NCBI GenBank assembly: GCA_023390415.1
Contig: JAEWCW010000050.1
Coordinates: forward strand, 1 to 40,914
Direction of reading: 5' to 3'
Length of the DNA: 40,914 bases
Source: Pseudomonadota bacterium
GTDB taxonomy: Bacteria; Pseudomonadota; Alphaproteobacteria; Sphingomonadales; Sphingomonadaceae
Part shown: positions 24,532 through 32,188 of the stretch, piece after piece
Layout: each line of letters opens with the position of its first letter
How positions within the stretch are numbered: position 1 is the stretch's first letter
The notes under the pieces: generated by a model
Told to the model about the DNA's origin: nothing
Databases searched by the model: none
Seen by the model: the letters and a program-made list of their open reading frames with translations, nothing else
Position numbers and translations under genes: made by a program

Positions 24532-24554
24532 CGTTAACCAACAAATGGTTAACG
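24532..24554. promoter_or_regulatory. Inverted repeat with GTTAACCA half-sites (candidate CtrA site)
   Basis: CGTTAACCA (24532-24540), a five-base loop and TGGTTAACG (24546-24554) form a perfect 9-bp inverted repeat. The minus strand reads TTAACCAT, a known CtrA half-site sequence in alphaproteobacteria. It is in the 79-base gap between panC and the Sel1-like gene, 45-67 bases upstream of the latter. Its AT-rich composition stands out from the surroundings. CtrA binding is inference; another dimeric regulator is equally possible. Confidence 0.45.
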
Positions 24555-24566
24555 TCGCGGTGACCT

Positions 24567-25415
24567 TCAGCTCGCGGCAGGCACCGGGAGATTGTCGATC
24601 AGCCGGGTCGTTCCCATCCGCGCCGCCGCCAGGATCCGGCCCGGCCGGGTGGCGGCCGCGAGCGGCGCGAGCGTCTCGGCGTCGCGAAGCTCGACATAGT
24701 CGATCGGGTCGAAGCCGGCCTTAGCGAGCGCCTCGCGCGCCTTGGCAAGCGCGTCGGCGGGCGCGCTCCCCTGCGCGATCGCCGTCGCCGCCTCGCCTAG
24801 AGCGCGCGGAAGCGCCCGCGCCGCACGCCGTTCCTTGTCGGTGAGGTAGAGGTTGCGCGAGGACAAAGCGAGGCCATCGGCGTCGCGCTGGGTCGGCACG
24901 CCGACGATCTCCACGCCCAGCCCCTCGGCCTCGACCATCTGGCGGATGACCAGGAGCTGCTGGAAATCCTTCTCGCCGAACACGGCCACGTCGGGCTTCA
25001 CCTGGCCGAACAGCCGCGCCACCACCGTAGCCACGCCGTCGAAATGGCCGGGGCGAGAGTCGCCGTCGAGCCCCTCGGCCGCGGAGCCCGCCTTCACGTC
25101 AGCCTCCGGCCCGGCCGGATACATGGTCCCCACGTCGGGCGCCCACAGGATCTCGACGCCCGCATCCTCGAGCATCCTGATGTCGGTGCCCTCGCGGCGC
25201 GGATAGCGCGAAAGGTCCTCGTTCGCGCCGAACTGGGTCGGGTTGACGAAGATCGATGCGACGACGTGGGTACCGCGGCGCCGCGCCTCCTCGACCAGCG
25301 CCATGTGGCCCGCGTGGAGCGCGCCCATGGTCGGGACGAAGGCGATCGTCCCGCCTTCCTGCCGAAGCTCGGCCAGCGCCGAATCGAGCGCTTCTTTTTC
25401 GCGAATGACGTGCAC
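24567..25415 (-). CDS. panC: Pantoate--beta-alanine ligase
   Basis: A 282-residue pantothenate synthetase, which joins pantoate and beta-alanine with ATP in vitamin B5/CoA synthesis. The nucleotidyltransferase motif PTMGALHAGH (28-37; His34, His37), FVNPTQFG, the FGEKDFQQL segment and SSRNLYL are all present. The start is GTG 25415, preceded by AAGGGG. No panB is nearby. It is divergent from mipZ across 91 bases. Confidence 0.96.
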   Translation of the reverse strand: MHVIREKEALDSALAELRQEGGTIAFVPTMGALHAGHMALVEEARRRGTHVVASIFVNPTQFGANEDLSRYPRREGTDIRMLEDAGVEILWAPDVGTMYPAGPEADVKAGSAAEGLDGDSRPGHFDGVATVVARLFGQVKPDVAVFGEKDFQQLLVIRQMVEAEGLGVEIVGVPTQRDADGLALSSRNLYLTDKERRAARALPRALGEAATAIAQGSAPADALAKAREALAKAGFDPIDYVELRDAETLAPLAAATRPGRILAAARMGTTRLIDNLPVPAAS

Positions 25416-25506
25416 GGCCCCTTGGCCTCCAATACAGGCTTGGCCTATTCAGGCGGCGGGTCCATTGGCCGGGCCCGGGACCGAAATCAAGCAGGGGTTT
25501 ATTGCT

Positions 25507-26319
25507 TTGGGTGTGCCGCACATCATCACCTTCGCCAACGAGAAGGGCGGCACGGGGAAATCGACCACCGCCGTCCATGCCGCGGTCGCCCTCTGCGCGG
25601 CCGGCCGCAGGGTCGCGGCGCTCGACCTCGACACCCGCCAGCGCACGCTCGGCCGCTATCTCGACAACCGTGCCGCGACGATCCGCCGTCAGGGCGTCGA
25701 CCTGCCGATGCCGACCTACGAGACCTTCGATCCGGCCAAAGGCGAGGCGATCGACGACCAGATCGACCGGATCGGCGCCGAGGCCGAGATCCTCGTCATC
25801 GACACGCCCGGCCGCGACGATCCCCATGCCCGCGCCGCGATGCTCCGCGCCGACACGCTCGTCACCCCGATCAACGACAGCTTCGTCGATCTCGACCTGA
25901 TCGGCGAGGTCGATGCCGAGACCTACCGGATCCGCCGCCCGAGCTTCTATGCGGAATTGGTCTGGAACAGCCGCACGCAGCGCGCCAAGACCCACAATGC
26001 GGCGGTCGACTGGGTCGTGCTGAGGAACCGCATGCAGCATATCGAGGCGCGCAACATGCGCCGCGTCGGCATGGCGCTCGAGGAACTGTCCCGCCGGGTC
26101 GGCTTCCGGATCATCCCCGGCCTCGGCGAGCGCGTCATCTACCGCGAGCTCTTCCCCAAGGGCCTCACCTTGCTCGATCTCGCGCAGATCGGCGAGGTCG
26201 GGATCAGCCACATCGCCGCGCGCCAGGAGCTTCGCGAGATGATCGCCGGCCTCGGCATCCCCGAGCCGGGCCAGGACGGCGCCCAGGGTCGCGCCGCCGC
26301 AATCGCCGCCGCCGGCTGA
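25507..26319 (+). CDS. mipZ: Division-plane positioning ATPase MipZ
   Basis: A 270-residue ParA/MinD-superfamily ATPase of the MipZ type, which in Caulobacter forms polar gradients with ParB and blocks FtsZ assembly away from midcell. The deviant Walker A KGGTGKST (13-20), the MipZ-typical LDLDTRQRTLGRYLDNR and VIDTPG are visible; the region VVLRNRMQHIEARNMRR is also typical. I take TTG 25507 because AGGGG lies nine bases upstream; GTG 25513 is possible. The last base of its stop is the first base of the next gene's ATG (TGATG). No parB is in the window. Confidence 0.88.
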   Translation: MGVPHIITFANEKGGTGKSTTAVHAAVALCAAGRRVAALDLDTRQRTLGRYLDNRAATIRRQGVDLPMPTYETFDPAKGEAIDDQIDRIGAEAEILVIDTPGRDDPHARAAMLRADTLVTPINDSFVDLDLIGEVDAETYRIRRPSFYAELVWNSRTQRAKTHNAAVDWVVLRNRMQHIEARNMRRVGMALEELSRRVGFRIIPGLGERVIYRELFPKGLTLLDLAQIGEVGISHIAARQELREMIAGLGIPEPGQDGAQGRAAAIAAAG

Positions 26320-26597
26320 TGGGCAAGATCCTTGTCGCCATCATCCTCATCGGAGCGGCGATCCTGTGGTGGCAGGGGCGCACTCGACGGGTCTCCGCGA
26401 TGGCGCCGGCCGAGGCGCGCCGGCTGCTCGGAGTCGCCGAGGGCGCGAGCCTCGAGGAGATCCGCGCCGCCCACCGCCGGCTGATCGCCAGGGTCCACCC
26501 TGATGCCGGCGGTTCGGCCGACCTCGCCGAGCGGGTCAACGCCGCCCGCGATGCCCTCGTCACCGAAATGAACCGGAGGACGCCTCGCGCGTCTTGA
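26319..26597 (+). CDS. Membrane-anchored J-domain protein
   Basis: A 92-residue protein with an N-terminal TM helix (residues about 3-18) and a C-terminal J domain: ARRLLGVAEGASLEEIRAAHRRLIARVHPDAGGSADLAERVNAARDAL, with the HPD triad at 60-62 that activates DnaK. The TM-plus-J architecture is that of Pam18/Tim14-like proteins, with the J domain expected on the cytosolic side. It overlaps mipZ by one base, so the two are translationally coupled. The family is clear; its partner and any link to division are inference. Confidence 0.87.
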   Translation: MGKILVAIILIGAAILWWQGRTRRVSAMAPAEARRLLGVAEGASLEEIRAAHRRLIARVHPDAGGSADLAERVNAARDALVTEMNRRTPRAS

Positions 26598-26631
26598 CCG
26601 CACTTCCCGAATTCCCCAGCCGGAGCCCCAG

Positions 26632-28014
26632 ATGAGCCATCGCTTCAACCCGACGTCCCTGCGCGAATATGACATACGCGGAATCGTCGGGGAGACTCTG
26701 GGCGAGGACGATGCCGAAGCGGTCGGACGCAGCTTCGGAACGGTCGTTCGGCGCGCGGGCGGCACAAGGATCGCGGTCGGCCGCGACGGCCGCGAAAGCT
26801 CGCCGGGCCTCGAGGCGCGGCTGATCGCCGGCCTCAACGCGGCAGGCATCGACGTGGTCCGGATCGGCGTCGGCCCGACGCCGATGCTCTATTTCGCCGA
26901 GGCCGAGCTCGAGGTGGACGGCGGCATCCAGATCACCGGAAGCCACAATCCGGGCAGCTATAACGGCTTCAAGATGGTGCTCCGCCACGGCGCCTTCTTC
27001 GGCGCCGACATCCAGGGGCTCGGCCGCATGGCAGAGGCCGGCGACTGGGAGGAGGGGACCGGCACCGTCTCCGATTTCGACGTCATGGACATGTATGTCG
27101 ATCGCCTCGTCCAGGATTTCGACGGCGGCGCCTACCGGATCGGCTGGGACGCCGGCAATGGCTCGGGCGGCCCGGTGGTCGAGCGGCTGGTCGAGAAGCT
27201 GCCCGGCGAGCATCACCTTCTCTACACCGAAGTCGACGGCCGCTTCCCGAACCACCACCCCGATCCCACCGTCGAAGCCAATCTCGAGGACCTGAAGCGT
27301 CTGGTACGCGACAAGGGCCTCGATTTCGGAGTCGCGTTGGACGGGGACGCCGACCGGATCGGCGCTGTCGACGGCGAGGGCAGGGTGGTCTGGGGCGACC
27401 AGCTCCTCGCCATCCTCGCCGAGCCGGTGCTCGAGGCCGAGCCCGGCGCGACGATCATCGGCGACGTCAAGGCGAGCCAGGCGCTCTACGATCGGATCGC
27501 CGATCTGGGCGGCAAGCCCCTCATGTGGAAGACCGGGCACAGCCTGATCAAGTCGAAGATGAAGGAGACCGGCGCCCCGCTCGCCGGAGAGATGAGCGGC
27601 CACATCTTCTTCAAGCACCAATATTACGGCTTCGACGACGGCATCTATTCCGCCGTCCGGCTGATCCGAGCCGTCCACCGCAGCGGCGGCTCGCTCACCG
27701 CGCTTCGCGACTCCATGCCCGCCATGGTCAACACGCCGGAGCTCCGCTTCCAGGTTGACGAAAGCCGCAAGTTCGCGGTGGTCGACGAGGTGCTGGAGCG
27801 GCTCCGCGCAGACGGCGCGGACGTCAACGACACGGACGGGGCCCGGGTGACGACTCCGGACGGCTGGTGGCTTCTCCGCGCGTCGAACACCCAGGACGTG
27901 CTCGTCGCCCGCGCCGAGGCGAAGGACCAGGCCGCGCTCGCCCGGCTCGTCGCGGAGATCGACGCCCAGCTTGCGGCGTCCGGCATCGTCCGCGGCCCCG
28001 CGGTCGCGCACTGA
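26632..28014 (+). CDS. Phosphomannomutase/phosphoglucomutase
   Basis: A 460-residue alpha-D-phosphohexomutase of the AlgC/ManB type, converting mannose-6-P or glucose-6-P to the 1-phosphates used for surface sugars. The phosphoserine loop TGSHNPGSYNG has Ser104; the metal loop DGDADR is at 237-242; the sugar-recognition loop GEMSGHIFF and the C-terminal phosphate-binding loop (RASNTQDVLVARAEA) follow. Length matches the family. It begins 34 bases after the J-protein gene and ends one base before the next start region. Confidence 0.93.
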   Translation: MSHRFNPTSLREYDIRGIVGETLGEDDAEAVGRSFGTVVRRAGGTRIAVGRDGRESSPGLEARLIAGLNAAGIDVVRIGVGPTPMLYFAEAELEVDGGIQITGSHNPGSYNGFKMVLRHGAFFGADIQGLGRMAEAGDWEEGTGTVSDFDVMDMYVDRLVQDFDGGAYRIGWDAGNGSGGPVVERLVEKLPGEHHLLYTEVDGRFPNHHPDPTVEANLEDLKRLVRDKGLDFGVALDGDADRIGAVDGEGRVVWGDQLLAILAEPVLEAEPGATIIGDVKASQALYDRIADLGGKPLMWKTGHSLIKSKMKETGAPLAGEMSGHIFFKHQYYGFDDGIYSAVRLIRAVHRSGGSLTALRDSMPAMVNTPELRFQVDESRKFAVVDEVLERLRADGADVNDTDGARVTTPDGWWLLRASNTQDVLVARAEAKDQAALARLVAEIDAQLAASGIVRGPAVAH

Positions 28015-28015
28015 G

Positions 28016-28258
28016 ATGCCGCGCTACCCAGAGGCCCTGCTCTTCAGCATCCTCTGGGTCGCGCTCGGCCTCGTGGGCCTGTGGCTGTTCGACTGGAAGG
28101 CCGGCCTCGCTCTGTCGGTCGGCCTGTTCCTCATCATCATGCCCGCAAGCGCCATCACCCTCTCCCGAACCGGCAATTTCGCCCTCGAACGCGGGGTGCG
28201 CTGGGGGATACTCGCGGTGGCCGCGCTCGCCGTGCTCGTCCTTGGCGCGTCCCTCTAG
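28016..28258 (+). CDS. Small membrane protein, two TM helices
   Basis: An 80-residue protein with hydrophobic segments at about 8-23/28-42 and 60-79, joined by polar turns; I do not recognise a family. The start ATG 28016 is one base after the phosphomannomutase stop, so it is read by reinitiation or coupling. Its TAG stop shares the bases CTAG with the stop of the convergent exonuclease gene (28255-28258). Codon use matches neighbours. Confidence 0.65.
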   Translation: MPRYPEALLFSILWVALGLVGLWLFDWKAGLALSVGLFLIIMPASAITLSRTGNFALERGVRWGILAVAALAVLVLGASL

Positions 28259-29256
28259 TCGTCCTCGTCCTCGTAGCCGACCAGGTTCAGCTCGCGCGCC
28301 TTGATCTGGTGGAGGGCGCACCAATGCTTGAGGGCGTCCTCGCGGCCATGGGTGATCCAGACCTCGCGCGGGGCAAGCTCGCGGATGGTTGCGGTGAGCT
28401 CGTCCCAATCGGCATGATCGGAGAGGATCAGCGGCAGCTCGACGTTGCGCTGGCGGGCGCGCTGGCGGACCCGCATCCAGCCCGAGGCCATCGCCGTGAT
28501 CGGCTCCGGAAGCCGCCGCGACCAGCGGTCGTTGAGCGCGCCCGGCGGGGCGATCACGATATGCCCGCGGAGCTCGTCCTTCTTCGCTTCGGTCGCCGGC
28601 CTGAGATCCCCGAGCGCCACGCCGTGCTCGGCATAGAGATCGCAAAGCCGCTGAAGCGCGCCGTGGATGTAGATCGGGTCCGAATGGCCGCGGCAGCGCA
28701 GCTCGGCGATCAGCCGCTGGGCCTTGCCCAGCGCATAGGCGCCGACCAGGATGCAGCGCTCGGGATTGTCGTGCAGCCGCGCCAGCAGCCGGTCGATCTC
28801 GCTCGCCGTCTCCGGATGGCGGAAGACGGGGAGGCCGAACGTCGCCTCGGTGATGAAGATGTCGCAGGGCACCGGCTCAAACGGCGCGCAGGTCGGGTCG
28901 GCGCGGCGCTTGTAATCGCCCGAGACGACGATTCGCTCGCCGCCATGCTCCAGCACGACCTGCGTTGAGCCGAGGACGTGGCCGGCCGGAGCGAAGCTCA
29001 CCTCGACCTCGCCTAGGCGGACCGTTTCGCCATAGGCGACCGGGTTGGCGCCCTGCTGCGGCCCGTAGCGGCATTCCATGATCGCCAGGGTCTCGGCCGT
29101 CGCCCAGACCGATTCATGGCCGCCGCGGGCGTGGTCGCTATGGCCGTGGGTGACGATCGCGCGCGCCTTGGGCTCGGACGGATCGATCCAGGCATCGGCG
29201 GGGCGAACGTAGATGCCTTCGGGAAAAGGCTCTATCCAGGAACCGAGACGGGCCAT
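28255..29256 (-). CDS. Ligase-associated DNA exonuclease (metallo-beta-lactamase fold)
   Basis: A 333-residue protein of the ligase-associated DNA exonuclease family (TIGR04122), related to the beta-CASP nucleases of the SNM1/Artemis type. The metal-binding HGHSDH is at 37-42, with PAGHVLGSTQ, VVSGDYKRR and LSDHADW supplying further ligands. In pseudomonads and other bacteria it is encoded with an ATP-dependent DNA ligase, a Lhr-type helicase and a metallophosphoesterase as a DNA-damage cassette. Here the helicase partner is present, divergent, 280 bases away. Ligase and phosphoesterase are not in the window. Confidence 0.92.
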   Translation of the reverse strand: MARLGSWIEPFPEGIYVRPADAWIDPSEPKARAIVTHGHSDHARGGHESVWATAETLAIMECRYGPQQGANPVAYGETVRLGEVEVSFAPAGHVLGSTQVVLEHGGERIVVSGDYKRRADPTCAPFEPVPCDIFITEATFGLPVFRHPETASEIDRLLARLHDNPERCILVGAYALGKAQRLIAELRCRGHSDPIYIHGALQRLCDLYAEHGVALGDLRPATEAKKDELRGHIVIAPPGALNDRWSRRLPEPITAMASGWMRVRQRARQRNVELPLILSDHADWDELTATIRELAPREVWITHGREDALKHWCALHQIKARELNLVGYEDEDD

Positions 29257-29329
29257 CGGGAGCTATATGGGGCGACCATGGCCCGCGGCCAACCGGAGCG
29301 CGGGCGCAGCGATAAGGGAGCGCGAGTTT

Positions 29330-29533
29330 ATGGACAGTAGCGGCTTCAACTGGACCCTGCTCACGATCGTCGGCCCGGCGATCCTTGCGATTGCCATTCT
29401 TTGGGCGGTGCTTCGCAACCGCACGTCGCGTGAGACCGATCGGCGCGCCGAGGAGGGAACCCGGCGGGTCTACGAGCAGGAAGAGGCCGAACGACGCCAG
29501 GGCGGGCCCGACGGCGGTCCGAAGGGCCCGTAA
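29330..29533 (+). CDS. Small single-TM protein
   Basis: A 67-residue protein with one TM helix (residues about 8-27: LLTIVGPAILAIAILWAVL) and a highly charged cytosolic tail ending in Gly/Pro. AAGGGAG precedes the ATG at 29330. It lies directly before the helicase gene (three bases between stop and TTG start) and divergent from the exonuclease, so it is probably co-transcribed with the helicase. I do not recognise a family. Confidence 0.65.
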   Translation: MDSSGFNWTLLTIVGPAILAIAILWAVLRNRTSRETDRRAEEGTRRVYEQEEAERRQGGPDGGPKGP

Positions 29534-29536
29534 GGC

Positions 29537-31960
29537 TTGGCGGCAGGCACGGCAGGCCTCCCGCCGGTCATCGAGGACTGGTTCCGGGCGAAGGGCTGGG
29601 CCCCCCGCCGGCACCAGTTGGAGATGCTTGCCGCAGCCCGCGCCGGGCGAAGCGCATTGCTGGTCGCGCCGACCGGGGCCGGCAAGACCCTCGCCGGCTT
29701 CCTGCCGAGCCTCGCCGAACTGGTCGAGGCGCCGACCGACGGCCTCCACACCCTCTATGTCTCGCCGTTGAAGGCGCTCGCGGTCGACGTTCAGCGCAAC
29801 CTGCTGGCGCCGATCGAGGAGATGGCCCTGCCGATCCGGGTCGAGACCCGGACCGGGGACACGCCCTCGGATCGCAAGGCACGCCAGCGGGTCCGCCCGC
29901 CGCAGATGCTGCTGACCACGCCTGAGTCGCTGAGCCTTTTGCTCAGCCACGAGGACAGCCTCAGCCTCTTCGCCAATCTCAGCACGATCGTCGTCGACGA
30001 GATCCACGCCTTCGCGCCGGGCAAGCGCGGCGACATATTGAGCCTCGCCATGGCGCGGCTCCAGGCGCTGTCGCCGAAGCTCCGCCGGGTCGGCCTCTCG
30101 GCCACGGTCGCCGATCCGGAAGCCTATCAAGGCTGGCTCGCGCCCCATGCCGATGCAGAGGCGGTCGACGTGGTCATCGGCGATCCCGGGGCGGAGGCGG
30201 AGATCTCAATCCTGCTGCCCGAGGACGAGAAGGTGCCCTGGGCCGGCCATTCGGGGCGCTGGGCCGCCGAGCAGGTCATGGCCGAGATCGAGCGCCACAA
30301 GACGACGCTCGTCTTCTGCAACACGCGAAGCCTCGCCGAATTGATCTTCCAGGATCTCTGGACGATCAACGACAAGCAGCTTCCGATCGGGATCCACCAC
30401 GGCAGCCTCGCGGTCGAGGCGCGCCGCAAGGTCGAGGCGGCGGTCTCCGATGGGCGGCTCCGCGCCCTGGTCTGCACCGCAAGCCTCGATCTCGGTGTCG
30501 ACTGGGGCAATGTCGATCTCGTCATCCAGATGGGCGCGCCCAAGGGCTCGTCTCGCCTGCTCCAGCGGATCGGCCGCGCCAACCACCGGCTCGACGAGCC
30601 GAGCGAGGCGATCCTGGTCCCCGGCAACCGCTTCGAATATCTGGAAGGGCGCGCAGCCCTCGACGCGATCGACGAGGGCGAGCTCGATCCCGATCCCTTC
30701 CGCCCCGGCGCTCTCGACGTGCTCGCCCAGCACGTCATGGCGGTCGCCTGCGCCGGCCCCTTCCGGGAGGAGGAACTGTTGGCCGAAGTCCGCTCCGCGG
30801 CGCCTTATGCCGGCCTTCAGGAGGACACCTTCCAGCGCGTCCTCGGCTTCATCGAGAGCGGCGGCTATTCCTTAAAGGCCTATGACCGCTTCCGCCGCCT
30901 GACCCGCGAGGCCGACGGGACCTGGCGGGTCTCGCACCCGCGCTTCATCCAACAGCACCGGATGAATGCCGGGATCATCGTCGACGCGCCCTTGCTCGAC
31001 GTCCGCTTCCGCGGCGGGCGCCGGCTGGGCACGGTCGAGGAGCAGTTCGGCGCCACCTTGCGCCCCGGCGACACCTTCTATTTCTCCGGCCTGGTGCTCG
31101 AGGTCGAGAAGATCGACGGCACCGATCTCATCGTCCGCGCCAGCCGCAAGGCCGCGCGGATCCCGACCTATCTCGGAATCCGGATGGCGATGTCGACCAA
31201 CCTCGCCGGGCGGGTGCGGTCCTTCCTCCACGACCGTTCGCAATGGCCGCGCTTCCCGGACGACGTGCGCGACTGGCTGGAGGTGCAGGGCCGCCGCTCG
31301 GTCCTCCCGGCGCCCGACCAATTGCTGGTCGAGACCTTCCCGCACGAGGGCGTCCATTACATGGTGATCTACAGCTTCGAAGGCTGGAACGCGCACCAGT
31401 CGCTCGGCATGCTGATCACCCGGCGGATGGAGAGCGCCGGCCTCAAGCCCTTGGGGTTCGTCTCCAACGATTATGCGCTCGCCTGCTATTCGATCGAGCC
31501 GATCGCGGACCCGGCGTCCCTGCTCTCGGCCGACATCCTCGAGCAGGAATTCGTCGAATGGGTCCAGGAATCGAGCCTTCTGAAGCGCGCCTTCCGCGAG
31601 GTCGCGGTGATCGGCGGCCTCGTCGAGCGCCACCATCCCGGCAAGCGCAAGACCGGGAGACAAGTCAGCTTCTCGACCGACCTCATCTACGATGTGCTCC
31701 GCCGCTACGAGCCCGACCACCTCCTCCTCCGCGCCGCCTGGGAGGATGCCCGCCAGCGCATGACCGACGTCGGCCGCCTCGCCAACCTGCTCGATCGGGC
31801 GGCAGGAACGATGGTCCATGTCGATCTCGAGCGGGTCTCGCCGCTCGCAGTGCCGGTGCTGGTGATGATCGGGCGCGAGCGCACCGCCCAGGGCCTCGCC
31901 GAGGATGCGCTTCTGATCGACGCCGAGGCGCTGGTGAACGTCGCGATGGACGAGGATTGA
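29537..31960 (+). CDS. Ligase-associated DEXH-box helicase (Lhr-type)
   Basis: An 807-residue superfamily 2 helicase of the ligase-associated type (TIGR04121; Lhr-Core). Walker A APTGAGKT (44-51), DEIH (154-157), SAT (188-190) and motif VI QRIGRANH (343-350) are intact, followed by the winged-helix and Lhr-specific domains. Such proteins are ATP-dependent 3'-5' DNA helicases. The start is TTG 29537 (MAAGTAGLPP), directly upstream of the conserved LPPVIEDWF. Its usual partners, the ATP-dependent ligase and the PdeM phosphoesterase, are missing on both sides; a zinc-ribbon miniprotein follows. Confidence 0.93.
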   Translation: MAAGTAGLPPVIEDWFRAKGWAPRRHQLEMLAAARAGRSALLVAPTGAGKTLAGFLPSLAELVEAPTDGLHTLYVSPLKALAVDVQRNLLAPIEEMALPIRVETRTGDTPSDRKARQRVRPPQMLLTTPESLSLLLSHEDSLSLFANLSTIVVDEIHAFAPGKRGDILSLAMARLQALSPKLRRVGLSATVADPEAYQGWLAPHADAEAVDVVIGDPGAEAEISILLPEDEKVPWAGHSGRWAAEQVMAEIERHKTTLVFCNTRSLAELIFQDLWTINDKQLPIGIHHGSLAVEARRKVEAAVSDGRLRALVCTASLDLGVDWGNVDLVIQMGAPKGSSRLLQRIGRANHRLDEPSEAILVPGNRFEYLEGRAALDAIDEGELDPDPFRPGALDVLAQHVMAVACAGPFREEELLAEVRSAAPYAGLQEDTFQRVLGFIESGGYSLKAYDRFRRLTREADGTWRVSHPRFIQQHRMNAGIIVDAPLLDVRFRGGRRLGTVEEQFGATLRPGDTFYFSGLVLEVEKIDGTDLIVRASRKAARIPTYLGIRMAMSTNLAGRVRSFLHDRSQWPRFPDDVRDWLEVQGRRSVLPAPDQLLVETFPHEGVHYMVIYSFEGWNAHQSLGMLITRRMESAGLKPLGFVSNDYALACYSIEPIADPASLLSADILEQEFVEWVQESSLLKRAFREVAVIGGLVERHHPGKRKTGRQVSFSTDLIYDVLRRYEPDHLLLRAAWEDARQRMTDVGRLANLLDRAAGTMVHVDLERVSPLAVPVLVMIGRERTAQGLAEDALLIDAEALVNVAMDED

Positions 31961-31990
31961 ACCCAATCCGCCCGGCGACGTTCACCCCTC

Positions 31991-32188
31991 ATGGACGTTA
32001 CGGTCGAGTTACATTGCGACAAATGCGGCAGCGCCAATCTCAGCCTGCCGCCTCCGGACCGATCGGGGTCGGCCATCTCCTGCAATGATTGCGGGACTGA
32101 GCACGGCAGCCTCGATCTTCTTCACCAGGAACTGATGGCGAGCGCCCAACGTCTCTCCGCGAACGCCTTGCGCGACGGGATCGTCTAG
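31991..32188 (+). CDS. Zinc-ribbon miniprotein
   Basis: A 65-residue protein with two CxxC knuckles (CDKCG at 9-13 and CNDCG at 31-35) separated by 17 residues, as in zinc ribbons, followed by a short helix. It may bind nucleic acid or protein; no close family is recognised. It starts 30 bases after the helicase stop, so probably the same transcript. Its TAG stop shares CTAG (32185-32188) with the stop of the convergent histidine kinase gene. Confidence 0.7.
   Translation: MDVTVELHCDKCGSANLSLPPPDRSGSAISCNDCGTEHGSLDLLHQELMASAQRLSANALRDGIV

Noticed and set aside
24488..24544. A longer start for the Sel1-like gene
   Set aside because: It would run through the perfect inverted repeat and lacks a ribosome-binding site, whereas ATG 24487 has one.
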